Of a DNA stretch of 64,000 nt, positions 19,413-28,031 are shown piece by piece (within the stretch, counting starts at the first letter, position 1; each line of letters begins with the position of its first letter). The notes under the pieces were generated by a model, which worked only from the letters and a program-made list of their open reading frames with translations, had not been told where the DNA came from and made no database searches. A program made the position numbers and the translations under genes. Source of the DNA: Streptomyces fulvoviolaceus (GTDB taxonomy: Bacteria > Actinomycetota > Actinomycetes > Streptomycetales > Streptomycetaceae); the NCBI RefSeq assembly GCF_000718165.1, contig NZ_JOEY01000001.1:186001-250000 (forward strand). The letters run 5' to 3'.

Positions 19413-20401
19413 CGTTCCACCAGATCCAGCACACACAAGAGATTCGACTCGGCGATGGCCCGCATCGGACCCGGCCGTGGGAAATCGCCGTCGAGGAGGC
19501 GGAGGGGGCCCGCGACGAGGCTGAGGTGCATCGCCAGCCGGTAGAGGCGGAGGCGGTTCTCGTCCAGGCCCGGGACGCGGAGGGCGTCGTAGCGCGGGCC
19601 GAAGCGGATTCTCAGGAAGACATGCTCCCACTCCACGTCGAAGTACAGCAGGCCTTCGATGTCGATGAGGGCGGGGTTGCCGTCGGCGTCCAACAGGACG
19701 TGGTCCGGGCCGAGTTCGCCGTGGATGAGGGCGTAGGGGCGGGTGCGGGGCCGGACCGCGGCGGCCAGCTCCCGCACCCCGGCCGCCAGTTCGTCCTCCA
19801 CAGCGGCGATCCGCGCGTCCCGTCCAGCGGCCTCCGCGAGGTCACGCAGGGCGCCGTCGGCGACGCGCTGTTCGCAGGAACTCGCCGACGAGGCACCGCC
19901 GTTGTCGATCAGGGCGACCTTGCCGAAGGTCGGGCCTTCGTGGGCGTGGAGGGTCGCGAGCTGGGCGGCCAGGCGTTCCAGGACGGCGCGGCCGGCGACC
20001 GGGTCCCGTTCCAGTGCCTCCTCCAGACTGCCGCCCGTCATGTCCTCCACGACCACCGCCTCAGCCGGGAGGTGCGTATGCGTGGGGTCGGCGTGCAGAA
20101 GCCGGGGCGTGCGGACGCCGGCCGCGGTCAGGCGGTGGTGCGCCGCGGTGAACAGATCGAAGCCGGTTCCGTGGGAGAAGGGGTCTCGGTGATCGGGCGC
20201 CCCCGCGTCCCAGTAGTCCTCGTCGGCGGACCAGACGTAGGCGATGGCCGTGGTGTCGTCGTCGAAGGTGAGGCGGTAGGCGCCCTTCTTGGAGCCGCCG
20301 CGGAGGCGGGTGGTGGAGGCGAGGATGCGCCGGGGGCCCACGGCGGCTTTGGCGAAAGGGGCCAGGTCGTCGCGGGTGAGGAGCCTGCGGGTGGCGGTCA
20401 T
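19409..20401 (-). CDS. Aminoglycoside phosphotransferase (APH)-fold kinase
   Basis: A 330-residue protein with an APH-type kinase C-lobe: the Brenner-like loop IHGELGPDHVLLD with HGE in place of HGD, followed by the metal-binding ALIDIEGLLYFD. The N-lobe is weaker (GGSKKGAYRLTFDDDTTAIAYVW). Such enzymes phosphorylate small alcohols or antibiotics; no resistance or biosynthesis genes adjoin, so the substrate is open. It is translationally coupled to the small membrane protein downstream. Confidence 0.82.
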   Translation of the reverse strand: MTATRRLLTRDDLAPFAKAAVGPRRILASTTRLRGGSKKGAYRLTFDDDTTAIAYVWSADEDYWDAGAPDHRDPFSHGTGFDLFTAAHHRLTAAGVRTPRLLHADPTHTHLPAEAVVVEDMTGGSLEEALERDPVAGRAVLERLAAQLATLHAHEGPTFGKVALIDNGGASSASSCEQRVADGALRDLAEAAGRDARIAAVEDELAAGVRELAAAVRPRTRPYALIHGELGPDHVLLDADGNPALIDIEGLLYFDVEWEHVFLRIRFGPRYDALRVPGLDENRLRLYRLAMHLSLVAGPLRLLDGDFPRPGPMRAIAESNLLCVLDLVER

Positions 20402-20444
20402 TCGGCAGATCGTCGCAGCCCGGTCGGCCTGCCGCAGGTGGTTT

Positions 20445-21634
20445 TCAGCGCCCTCGGTGCACCCAGTCCTTCTCGTACGCCGTCCAGTCCGCCTCCGTCG
20501 CCGCGAAGTCGACGTACAGGGCGACGCCGAAGTTCTCGCGGTCCGCGTCCGTGCGGGACAGGCCCAGACGGACGCCCCGGACGGCGGCGGGGACCGTCTC
20601 GGCGGCCGCGCGGTGGCCGAGCTTGGTCTCGTGGAAGAAGGGCAGGCCCATCAACAGGTCGGTCGAGGGCGGGGTCACTTCGAGGGCGAGCGAGGTCTGC
20701 TGGGCGACGTAGCCGCCGTACAGGCTCTGCAGGGGCATGGCCGTGTCGTACGACATCACGGCGATCTGGTCGACGCGGCGCGCGACCTGCCCGAAGAACT
20801 CCTGCGACCACCACTTGGGGTGGCCCGTGAGCGCGCCCGCGACGGAGTGGAGCGCGGGGAGCGGGTCGATCTGGTGGGCCGCGACCGAGAGGGGGACGTC
20901 GGCGGCCTCGGTGACCTTGTGCAGGGCGTCGAGGAGGGAGAGGTAGTTCTTGTCGCCGGAGTGGAGCGGCTCGAGGTCGAAGTGGGCGCCGTCGAAGCCG
21001 GTGGCGAGGATCTCGCGGGTGGACTGAACGACGGCGGTGCGGGCCGCCGCGTCGGCGAGGTGCAGGCCGTCGGGGGTCTCGGTGGCCAGGTTGTCGCCGA
21101 GCCAGGCCTGGACCCGGATGCCGCGCGGTGTACGGCCGATATGAGCCAACGGGCCCTGGGGTACGCCGACTTGGGGAGCGTGCCGTCGTGTTCCAGGGGG
21201 CCCGCGTGGACGTAGAGGTCTCGGATGCCGGTGTCCTGCAGGCGGCGGGCGAGGGCGGTGACGTCCGCGTCGGTCTTCCGGCCGTCGACCCAGGCGTGAC
21301 CGAGCCAGATCGCGTCCTTGTTCCGGGTGTACGTCCCTTCCGCGGGGTCGCCGGCGTAGTTGACGCGGAGGGCGATGCCGGCGGCGAGGAGCGGTAGAAG
21401 GAGGACCAGCACGAGGGCGAGCGCCGTGCGGCGGGCTCTGCGGGGCCATTTTTTCGTTTTCCCACCCGCACCGCCCGTACCGCTTTCGCCGTCGGGTACG
21501 GGTGGCTCCGGTGGGGGCCCGTCTCCGTCGGCGGCTTCCGGGTCGGTGGGTCGCGGCGCGTCGGGCTCCTGTCCCTGCCCCGCAGCAGCGGGCTCCGCGC
21601 CCGTCCCCGTACCCCCTGCACGTTCATGTTCCAT
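20445..21634 (-). pseudogene. Membrane-anchored GH18-like protein, interrupted by a frameshift
   Basis: Two overlapping frames together give one protein. The first, from ATG 21634 (after AGGGGGA), encodes an acidic/Pro-rich cytoplasmic tail, one membrane helix (ALALVLVLLLPLLAAGIAL) and the start of a TIM-barrel-like domain (GIRDLYVHAGPLEHDGTLP). The second continues with RVQAWLGDNLATETPDG, GFDGAHFDLEPLHSG (compare the GH18 motif DGxDxDxE; the middle Asp is His), VAVMSYDTAMPLQ-like segments and FGVALYVDFAATEADW. One base, probably a G in a GC-rich run, is missing near 21115-21165. It may be a real disruption or a sequencing error. Confidence 0.65.
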
Positions 21635-21717
21635 CACGTGTCCCCCTCCCCTGTCCGCCTACCCCGCCCACCCCACCCCGGTCGCGCCGTCGCATTCCTG
21701 CTCATACGCTCCGAAAT

Positions 21718-23436
21718 GTGACGTCATCCTTGATCCGGGGCCGGCCGCGGCGTGGCCGCTCGCACATATCCGTGCGGGTGGCGCATGTCGTGGTGGGTGG
21801 GGTGGTCGGGGCCGTGTGGCTGGTGTTGCCGTGCAGGACGATCACAAACGACGCCCCGGTTGCAGGGACGCATGCCGGGCCGGTCGCGAGTGCCGCCGCG
21901 CCGGAGGAGGAGGGGACGTCCGCCGCCGACCTCGTGCTGCCGCTCGTCGCGGTGGGGGCGGTGGGGGCGCTCGCGGGGTACGGGTACGTGCGGCGCACCC
22001 GGCGGGCTCGGACCCGTACGACTCCCGGCGTCGGCCCTGTCGCACCGGCTACCGCCGCCCCACCCGCCGAGCACGACGACCTCGCCCGCGCCCTGCTCGT
22101 CGAGGCCGACGACTGCGTCCGTACCAGCCGCGAGGAACTCGGCTTCGCCGAGGCCCGGTTCGGGGCGGCGGCCGTCGAGACCTTCGTGCGGGCCCTGCGG
22201 GACGCGGAGGGCGAGCTGTCCGCCGCCTTTCGGATACGGAAGCAGTACGACGACGGGGTTCCGGAGGACGAGGCGTCCCGGCGGCATGTGCTCGCCGGGA
22301 TCGTCGGGCGGTGCGAGGAGGCCGGGCGGCGGCTGGACGCGGAGGCGGCCGCGTTCGACCAACTGCGGGCCCTGGAACGCGCGATCGGCGAGGCGCTGAC
22401 GGTCGCGGAGACACGGTTCCGGGAGCTCGCCGGGCGTACCGCGGCCGTAGAGGCGCCCCTCGCGGACCTCGGCCGGCGGTACGCGCCCTCCGCCACCGCC
22501 CCGGTCACGGGATACGTCGAACAGGCCAAGGACCGCCTCGTGTTCACCACCCTCCGCCTCAACCAGGCCCGCCAGGCCACCGACCTCGGCGACCACGAAC
22601 GCGCCGCCCGCCACCTGCGCGCCGCCGAGGGCGCCGTCGACCAGGCCGCGATCCTCCTGACCGCCGTCGACCGCCTCACCGGGGAGCTGGCGACGGCCGC
22701 GAGCCTGGTGCCGGCCGCGTTGACGGGCGCGGAGGCGGAGCTGGCGGGGGTGCGAGGGGTGCTGCCGGACATCGGGGAGTGGGAGCAGCCGGCGGGTGCG
22801 GTGCCGGAGGCCGGGGCGGATGCGATCGCGAGCGGGAGCAGGGCGGCGGACGCGGCCGAGGCGCTGGAACCGGCCCCGCGGCCGGAGCTCCCGGACGCCC
22901 TCCTGGGCATCCCCGTCGGCGAGCTCCGGTCGCGGTGCCTCCACGCCGACGCCGTGCTGGCCGTCGTACGGCAGGAACTGACCGGCGGGCAGCCGTACGA
23001 CCCACTGGACGTCCTGCGCCGGATCGTGGGGGCCCTCGCACCGGTCGCCACCGGTCGGGCCGGGGTCCTCCCGGCGGTCGCGCGGCTCACCGCGCGCAGC
23101 GCCACCGCCGCCGCGGACGGCTTCGTCGCCACGCACCGGGGCGGGGTGGGCGCAGAGGCCCGCATCCAACTCGCGGCGGCCGCACAGGAGCGGACCGAAG
23201 CCGCGACCCTCACCCAGCTGGTGCACATCGACGCCCTGGCCCGGCAGGCCCACGAACTCGCCGAACAGGACGTACGGGTGCACGGCAATCCGCTCGCCGG
23301 CGCCGCCGAGCACGAGAGCGGGGCCGCCGGGGCCGTCCTCGGCGGGGTCCTGCTGGGCGGCGAGCCGGACGGCGGGGCGCCCGCGAGCTTCGGCGGGCCA
23401 GGCACCCGGGCCAGACGCGGGGCCCCTCCCGTCTGA
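21718..23436 (+). CDS. TPM-family protein homologue lacking the N-terminal TPM domain
   Basis: About 572 residues from a likely GTG at 21718. One N-terminal hydrophobic segment (VAHVVVGGVVGAVWLVL), a short spacer and a second helix (LVLPLVAVGAVGALAGYGYV) precede a long helical region (DDLARALLVEADDCVRTSRE onward). The end is Gly-rich (AVLGGVLLGGEPDGGAP). The helical and Gly-rich parts match what I know of Streptomyces TPM-domain proteins, but the secreted TPM domain expected between signal and second helix is absent. Start is uncertain; no good Shine-Dalgarno is visible. Long antisense frames here are compositional shadows. Confidence 0.7.
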   Translation: MTSSLIRGRPRRGRSHISVRVAHVVVGGVVGAVWLVLPCRTITNDAPVAGTHAGPVASAAAPEEEGTSAADLVLPLVAVGAVGALAGYGYVRRTRRARTRTTPGVGPVAPATAAPPAEHDDLARALLVEADDCVRTSREELGFAEARFGAAAVETFVRALRDAEGELSAAFRIRKQYDDGVPEDEASRRHVLAGIVGRCEEAGRRLDAEAAAFDQLRALERAIGEALTVAETRFRELAGRTAAVEAPLADLGRRYAPSATAPVTGYVEQAKDRLVFTTLRLNQARQATDLGDHERAARHLRAAEGAVDQAAILLTAVDRLTGELATAASLVPAALTGAEAELAGVRGVLPDIGEWEQPAGAVPEAGADAIASGSRAADAAEALEPAPRPELPDALLGIPVGELRSRCLHADAVLAVVRQELTGGQPYDPLDVLRRIVGALAPVATGRAGVLPAVARLTARSATAAADGFVATHRGGVGAEARIQLAAAAQERTEAATLTQLVHIDALARQAHELAEQDVRVHGNPLAGAAEHESGAAGAVLGGVLLGGEPDGGAPASFGGPGTRARRGAPPV

Positions 23437-23550
23437 CCTCCCGACGCAGAGGCAGCGGCATCCCTGCCGACTCGCCACCCATCGGCCCGGCAGCCGCCGC
23501 CGGCGACGAGCCCCAGGGGCCACCCGCCCGGACTCGACCACGAGAGCAGC

Positions 23551-23586
23551 GCGGGTGGTGCGGGTGGTGCGGGTGGTGCGGGTGGG
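23551..23586. repeat. Four tandem copies of a 9-base unit
   Basis: GCGGGTGGT is repeated at 23551, 23560 and 23569, with a last copy GCGGGTGGG at 23578. It lies 12 bases beyond the stop of the leftward phosphatase gene, in non-coding DNA, and is a probable slippage-prone microsatellite. Confidence 0.7.
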
Positions 23587-23598
23587 AGGACGAAACCC

Positions 23599-26223
23599 CT
23601 AGAACAGGCTCAGCAACGCCTCCGCCGGATCCGCCAGCCCGTTCTCCCCGTCGGGGAGCGGGAGTTCGAACCACACCGTCTTGCCGCGGGGTGTGCGCCG
23701 GGAGCCCCAGGCCGCGCTGAGCAGGCCGACCAGCTGGAGGCCCCGGCCGCCCTCGTCCGTGTCGCGGGCGCGACGGCGGCGCGGTTGGACGAGACCGGAG
23801 TCCCAGACCTCGCAGACCAGCGTGCGGTCCAGGAGGAGGCGCAGTCTGATGTCGCCCTCGCCGTACCGCAGGGCGTTCGTGACCAGCTCGCTGACCAGCA
23901 GTTCCGTCGTGTCGACCAGGGGTTCCAGGTCCCAGCTGATGAGCTGGCCGCGGGCGTACTCCCGCGCCTTGCCCACGCTGCGCGGCTCGCGCGGCAGCGT
24001 CCAGTCGCCGACGGAGTTGGCCGGCAGGCCCTGGACACGTGCCATCAACAGCGCGATGTCGTCCTCGCCATGATGGGTGTCGAGGGTGTTCAGGACGTGG
24101 TCGCAGACGTCCTCCAAGGGGCTGGAGGGGTCCGTCAGTGCCCCCACGAAGGCCTGGAGGCCCTCGTCCAGGGGGTGATCGCGGCTTTCGACCAGTCCAT
24201 CCGTGTAGAGCGCGAGCAGGGCGCCTTCGGGTAGTTCGACCTCCACCTCCTCGAAGGGCTCCCCGCCCACGCCGAGCGGCATGCCCGGCGGGACGTCCAG
24301 CATCAGCGCCGCCTCGCCGGGTTCGACCAGCACCGGGGGCAGATGCCCGGCGTTGGCGAAGGTGCATCTGCGGGTCACCGAGTCGTAGACCGCGTACACG
24401 CAGGTCGCGAGGTACACCTCCGACAGGTCCGCCTCGCGGGGGCGGCGGGCCGCGCGGGTCGCCTGCTGGACGCCGCCGGGGGCGCCGAGGCCGCGGGCGA
24501 TCTCGTCCAACGCGCTCAGCACTTCGGCCGGTTCGAGGTCCAGGAGCGCCAGTGTTCGTACGGCGGACCTGAGTTCACCCATCGCGACCGCCGCCCGGAG
24601 CCCCCGCCCCATGACGTCCCCGACCACCAACGCCGTACGGTGTCCGGGCAGTTCGATCACGTCGAACCAGTCGCCGCCGACCTCGCTGGGCCGGTCGGAG
24701 GAGGAGTTGCCGGGCAGGTAGCGGCAGGCGATGTCGAGACCGGAGGCGACCGGGTCGCCCGGGGGCAGCAGGGACCGCTGCAGGATCAACGCCCGCTCGT
24801 GCTCGCGCCGGTACAGCCGCGCGTTGTCGATACAGACCGCCGCCCGCGCCGCCAGCTCCACCGCCAGATCCCGGTCCCGGTCCCCGAACGGCTCGCTGCC
24901 CTTCGTCCGGGCGAACTGCACGAGGCCTACGACCGTGTCGTGGGCGACCATCGGCACGGCGAGCATGGACTGCACGAGGCCGCCCTCCTCGGCCGGGATG
25001 AACAGCGGGCGGGCGGTGCGCAGGGCGTCCGCGCAGGGCGAGTTGAAGGGGAAGTGGTGGACGGCGCCGACCGCCACGGGGTCGCCGGAGCCGGTGAAGG
25101 GCGCGTCGGACACCGCACTGGCGAAGGCGACGCGGCGGAGTTCCGCGCTGCCGTCGGCCAGGCCCGGCGGGGTCTCGTCGCCGGCCAGCAGGCCCTGGTA
25201 GAGGTCGACCGTCGCCAGGTCGCAGAAGCCGGGGACGACCACGTCGAGGAGTTCGCGGGCCGTGGTCTCCAGGTCGAGGGAGTTGCCGATGCGGGCGCCG
25301 GCCTCGTTCAGAAGGGCGAGATTGCGCCGTGCGGAGGCCGCTTCCCGGGCGGCGGCGCGGCGGGCGGTGACGTCGGTCCCGAGCCAGGCGATGCCGATGG
25401 GGCGGCCGGAGCCGCTGTGCACGCGGTAGAGGTTGATCGACCAGTGGCGGCGCTCGTCGGATCCCGGCACGAAGCCCGTGACGTGCATGTCCGTGATGGA
25501 GTTGCCGGTCTCCAGGACCCGCCGGAGCGTGGCGACGACCCGCTCGGCCTCGGGACGGGGCAGATAGTCGTGGACGCCCATGCCGCGGTGGTCGTCCGGG
25601 GTACCGCCGAAAACCGAGGCGAACCGCTCGTTGACACGGCGGACCCGCAGATCGGGGTCGATCAGGATAAAGCCGAAGGGAGATTGGCCGAAAATCGACT
25701 GCGAGGCGGCGAGATCGGTCTCGATGCTGCGCAGGGTGCGCACGTCCACGACGATGCAGACTGCGGCCTTGTCGCCCTCCTCGGTCCGCGTCGGCATGAC
25801 GTAGACCTCGGCGAGGCCCTCGTCGCCGCGCTCCGCCCGGGCCGCCTCGGGCACCCGGAAGGGGACCACACCGGTCCACTCGCGGCCGTCCAGGATCTCC
25901 GCCATCTTGCGCTGGCCCTGCTCACGCAGGTCCGGGTCGATGAACGCCTCGATGGGGTCCATGCCGACGGCGTGCTCGGCGGGGATGCCGAAGAGTTGCT
26001 CGGCGCGCAGGCTCCACTGGTCGACCAGCCCGTCGGGGCCGATGGAGAAGGACGCGACCTTGATGTAGTCGTAGATGGAGCCGGGCGGACTGCTCTGCCA
26101 CACGGGGTCACCCGGCGGCACGTCGGTGGAGCGGATTCCCGCCGCGGCATCATCCGCGGCCTCCGCCCTCGCGCCGTCCGACGGGTCCTCCGACTCCGTG
26201 GCCTTCGCTGGTATCTCGCTCAC
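23599..26223 (-). CDS. PAS-PAS-GAF-SpoIIE phosphatase fused to an RsbW-like kinase domain
   Basis: An 874-residue signalling protein. Domains in order: PAS near 54-165 (YDYIKVASFSIGPDGLVDQW), PAS near 174-290, GAF near 304-470, SpoIIE/PP2C near 490-725 (GGDWFDVIELPG and VGDVMGRG; metal Asp in DDIALLMARV near 721), and HATPase_c near 745-870 (N-box ELVTNALRYGEG). The phosphatase would dephosphorylate an anti-anti-sigma factor and the kinase domain would phosphorylate one. GTG 26223 is chosen for GGAGGGG upstream; the longer frame lacks one. A separate RsbW-like kinase gene follows upstream at 26519. Confidence 0.88.
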   Translation of the reverse strand: MSEIPAKATESEDPSDGARAEAADDAAAGIRSTDVPPGDPVWQSSPPGSIYDYIKVASFSIGPDGLVDQWSLRAEQLFGIPAEHAVGMDPIEAFIDPDLREQGQRKMAEILDGREWTGVVPFRVPEAARAERGDEGLAEVYVMPTRTEEGDKAAVCIVVDVRTLRSIETDLAASQSIFGQSPFGFILIDPDLRVRRVNERFASVFGGTPDDHRGMGVHDYLPRPEAERVVATLRRVLETGNSITDMHVTGFVPGSDERRHWSINLYRVHSGSGRPIGIAWLGTDVTARRAAAREAASARRNLALLNEAGARIGNSLDLETTARELLDVVVPGFCDLATVDLYQGLLAGDETPPGLADGSAELRRVAFASAVSDAPFTGSGDPVAVGAVHHFPFNSPCADALRTARPLFIPAEEGGLVQSMLAVPMVAHDTVVGLVQFARTKGSEPFGDRDRDLAVELAARAAVCIDNARLYRREHERALILQRSLLPPGDPVASGLDIACRYLPGNSSSDRPSEVGGDWFDVIELPGHRTALVVGDVMGRGLRAAVAMGELRSAVRTLALLDLEPAEVLSALDEIARGLGAPGGVQQATRAARRPREADLSEVYLATCVYAVYDSVTRRCTFANAGHLPPVLVEPGEAALMLDVPPGMPLGVGGEPFEEVEVELPEGALLALYTDGLVESRDHPLDEGLQAFVGALTDPSSPLEDVCDHVLNTLDTHHGEDDIALLMARVQGLPANSVGDWTLPREPRSVGKAREYARGQLISWDLEPLVDTTELLVSELVTNALRYGEGDIRLRLLLDRTLVCEVWDSGLVQPRRRRARDTDEGGRGLQLVGLLSAAWGSRRTPRGKTVWFELPLPDGENGLADPAEALLSLF

Positions 26224-26518
26224 GCGAACCGTCCCCTCCAGCTCACCGCGTCCGGCACCGGTCACCGGGGGCGGCTGCCCGCAGTATCCAGCACTACGGC
26301 GCCGCACAACACGGTGTTCACGATCACAGCACGATCCCGATGGATTTCGGTCCGTGCCGCGACAACACTTCCAGTCTTCTAACCAGCGGACACCTCGTCG
26401 AATCCCGCGTTCCGACAACCGCCACTGGCCTGAACCATTCGCTGGACAGTGCGGATGCGGACGTACAGCGCCCGGGCGGCCGGGAGGCACCTCCGGATCA
26501 TCCCCACGCTGCTCCGGT

Positions 26519-26926
26519 TCATCCCGGCACCGCCAGTTCGAACCACACCGTCTTGCCCGCCGCCCCGGGCCGGGTGCCCCAGCGGCGCGAGGAGTGGGCG
26601 ACCAGTTGCAGGCCGCGGCCGCTCTCGTCCTCGGGCTGGGCGGCGCGCTCGCGGGGTGGGTCGGGGAGCGGGTCGGAGACCTCGACGAGCAGGACGTCGT
26701 CCAGGCCCGCGGGGCGCACCAGGCGTACGCCGATGGGACCCGTGGCGTGCCGCAGGGAGTTGGTCACGAGCTCGCTGACCAGCAGCGCCGTGATGTCGGC
26801 GAGGCTGTCGAGGTCCCAGTCGCACAGTCGGCCGCGGACGGCCGCGCGGGCGGCGCGTACGGCGCCCGGGTCCGCGGGGAATGACCACTCGGCGCAGTCA
26901 CCTTCGGTGTCGATCACGCCGATCAC
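26519..26926 (-). CDS. RsbW-like ATP-binding protein (anti-sigma kinase family)
   Basis: A 135-residue single-domain HATPase_c protein. N-box SELVTNSLRHATGP is near residue 53, the G1 region reads LLVEVSDPLPDPP, and the C-terminal ESGRGLQLVAHSSRRWG is the usual GRGL motif. These proteins act as anti-sigma factors or Ser/Thr kinases of anti-sigma antagonists. GTG 26926 is the assumed start. A SigB-like -10 (GGGTAT) lies 54 bases upstream. It precedes the phosphatase-kinase gene in the same direction with a 295-base gap, so the two may work together without being a tight operon. Confidence 0.85.
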   Translation of the reverse strand: MIGVIDTEGDCAEWSFPADPGAVRAARAAVRGRLCDWDLDSLADITALLVSELVTNSLRHATGPIGVRLVRPAGLDDVLLVEVSDPLPDPPRERAAQPEDESGRGLQLVAHSSRRWGTRPGAAGKTVWFELAVPG

Positions 26927-26979
26927 ATCCCGGGGCCAGCCAGTTCACCCATGTCCGGTTTCATGGGGTTAATGGGCAC

Positions 26980-27004
26980 ATACCCGATATCCAGGGCGTA
27001 GTAC
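26980..27004 (-). promoter_or_regulatory. Candidate SigB-group promoter
   Basis: On the minus strand, GTAC (27004-27001), 15 bases, then GGGTAT (26985-26980). The S. coelicolor SigB-type consensus is GNNT, 14-16 bases, GGGTAT or GGGTAC; the -35 here mismatches at its last base. It would drive the RsbW-like gene. Confidence 0.35.
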
Positions 27005-27047
27005 CGCCCGGGGCGGCGCACTGTGGCACGAACGGCGTACGACGTGA

Positions 27048-27458
27048 TCAGCGCGCGCCGGCATCGAGACGCGCGACCACCTCGCGCACGGCGGGCACAT
27101 CCTGGTCCAGCCAGTCGACGTCCCAGATCTCCTCGGGGGCCAGCCAGCGCAGCTCGTCGTGGTCCTGAAGAGGCTTGGGATCGGCGGAGCCGGGGAGCAG
27201 GCGGGCGGTCCACACCCGCAGGACGTACGGCGCCTTCAGGGGCCACTCCCCCGGGATGCGCTCGACGGCCTCGGTCTCGACGCCGAGTTCCTCGCGCAGC
27301 TCGCGCACGAGGGCCGCCTCGGGCGTCTCACCCTCCTCGACCTTGCCGCCGGGCAGCTCCCAGCGGCCGGCCAGTTCGGGGGGTGCGCTGCGGCGCGCGG
27401 CGAGCAGGCGGCCGCCGTCGAGCAGGGCGGCCCCCACCACCACGATCCGTTCCGTCAT
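27048..27458 (-). CDS. Nudix hydrolase (MutT-like)
   Basis: A 136-residue protein with a full Nudix box: GGKVEEGETPEAALVREL, then REELGV (GX5EX7REUXEEXGU), in which the Glu residues bind Mg. MTERIVVVGAALLDGGRLLA and the following RWELPGG fit 8-oxo-dGTP diphosphatase-type MutT enzymes that sanitise the nucleotide pool, but exact substrate cannot be read. It sits alone between the RsbW-like gene and the SPOR gene, all leftward. Confidence 0.88.
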   Translation of the reverse strand: MTERIVVVGAALLDGGRLLAARRSAPPELAGRWELPGGKVEEGETPEAALVRELREELGVETEAVERIPGEWPLKAPYVLRVWTARLLPGSADPKPLQDHDELRWLAPEEIWDVDWLDQDVPAVREVVARLDAGAR

Positions 27459-27503
27459 GCGCCGGAGCCTACGGGAGCACGACGGGTGTGCAGCAAGGCG
27501 GAC

Positions 27504-27695
27504 TCAGTCCGCCGAGCTCGAGCCGTTCGGGCTGATCCGTTCGACCCAGTAGAGCTGCTTGTGTCCACGGCTGTCGAGGCTGTCCGCGATCTTCTGCGCC
27601 TCACCCCGGGTCGCATACCGGCCCACTCGGTAGCGATTGCCGTTGTCGTCCTGCCGTATGACGAGCCAGGGAAGAGTGATCGTGCCGTCGTTCAT
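27504..27695 (-). CDS. Small SPOR-like domain protein
   Basis: A 63-residue protein (MNDGTITLPWLVIRQDDNGN onward). YRVGRYATRGEAQKIADSLD resembles the strand-helix of SPOR-like repeats that bind denuded peptidoglycan; it has no signal peptide. I recall such short SPOR-annotated proteins as common in Streptomyces. ATG 27695 is chosen; a GTG nine codons earlier is possible. Confidence 0.7.
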   Translation of the reverse strand: MNDGTITLPWLVIRQDDNGNRYRVGRYATRGEAQKIADSLDSRGHKQLYWVERISPNGSSSAD

Positions 27696-28031
27696 CCCGC
27701 CCCACCGCTCCTTCCCGCCCACGGCCTGCGCCGAGCCCCACCCGCTAAGGAAACCGCAATCCGCATATGCCCGAGCCTACGCCCAACCTTTACGCAGCGA
27801 ACACGGGTTTTCACAAAGAGGTACGCAACCAGCCAGGACGGACCCGCGCCGCAGGGGGCGCGCATCGCTGAACGCGCCCCGGGCACGCGGCGATACGTCC
27901 GGTCAGCGGCGTGGTCGGTGCGCCCGCGTCGACCTGCGAGAACGGCCGAATTCGAACGCCGTTCGGAACGGGGGTGGTTGAGGGCTCGCCGGGAACAACT
28001 CCCCGAGGGTGTGCGCTACTTCACCGCCGCG
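27696..28031. other. Intergenic region between the SPOR and GntR genes
   Basis: No supported gene. Short frames have no domain or Shine-Dalgarno. It contains a TTCGAA-centred element near 27953 with CCGAA and TTCGG arms, but no T-tract to support a terminator. It presumably holds the promoter of the SPOR gene and the 3' end of the GntR transcript. Confidence 0.4.

Noticed and set aside
21702..23541. Two long minus-strand frames opposite the TPM-like gene
   Set aside because: The plus-strand protein has coherent helical and Gly-rich regions known from TPM proteins; the minus frames are rich in Ser, Arg and Pro without domains.
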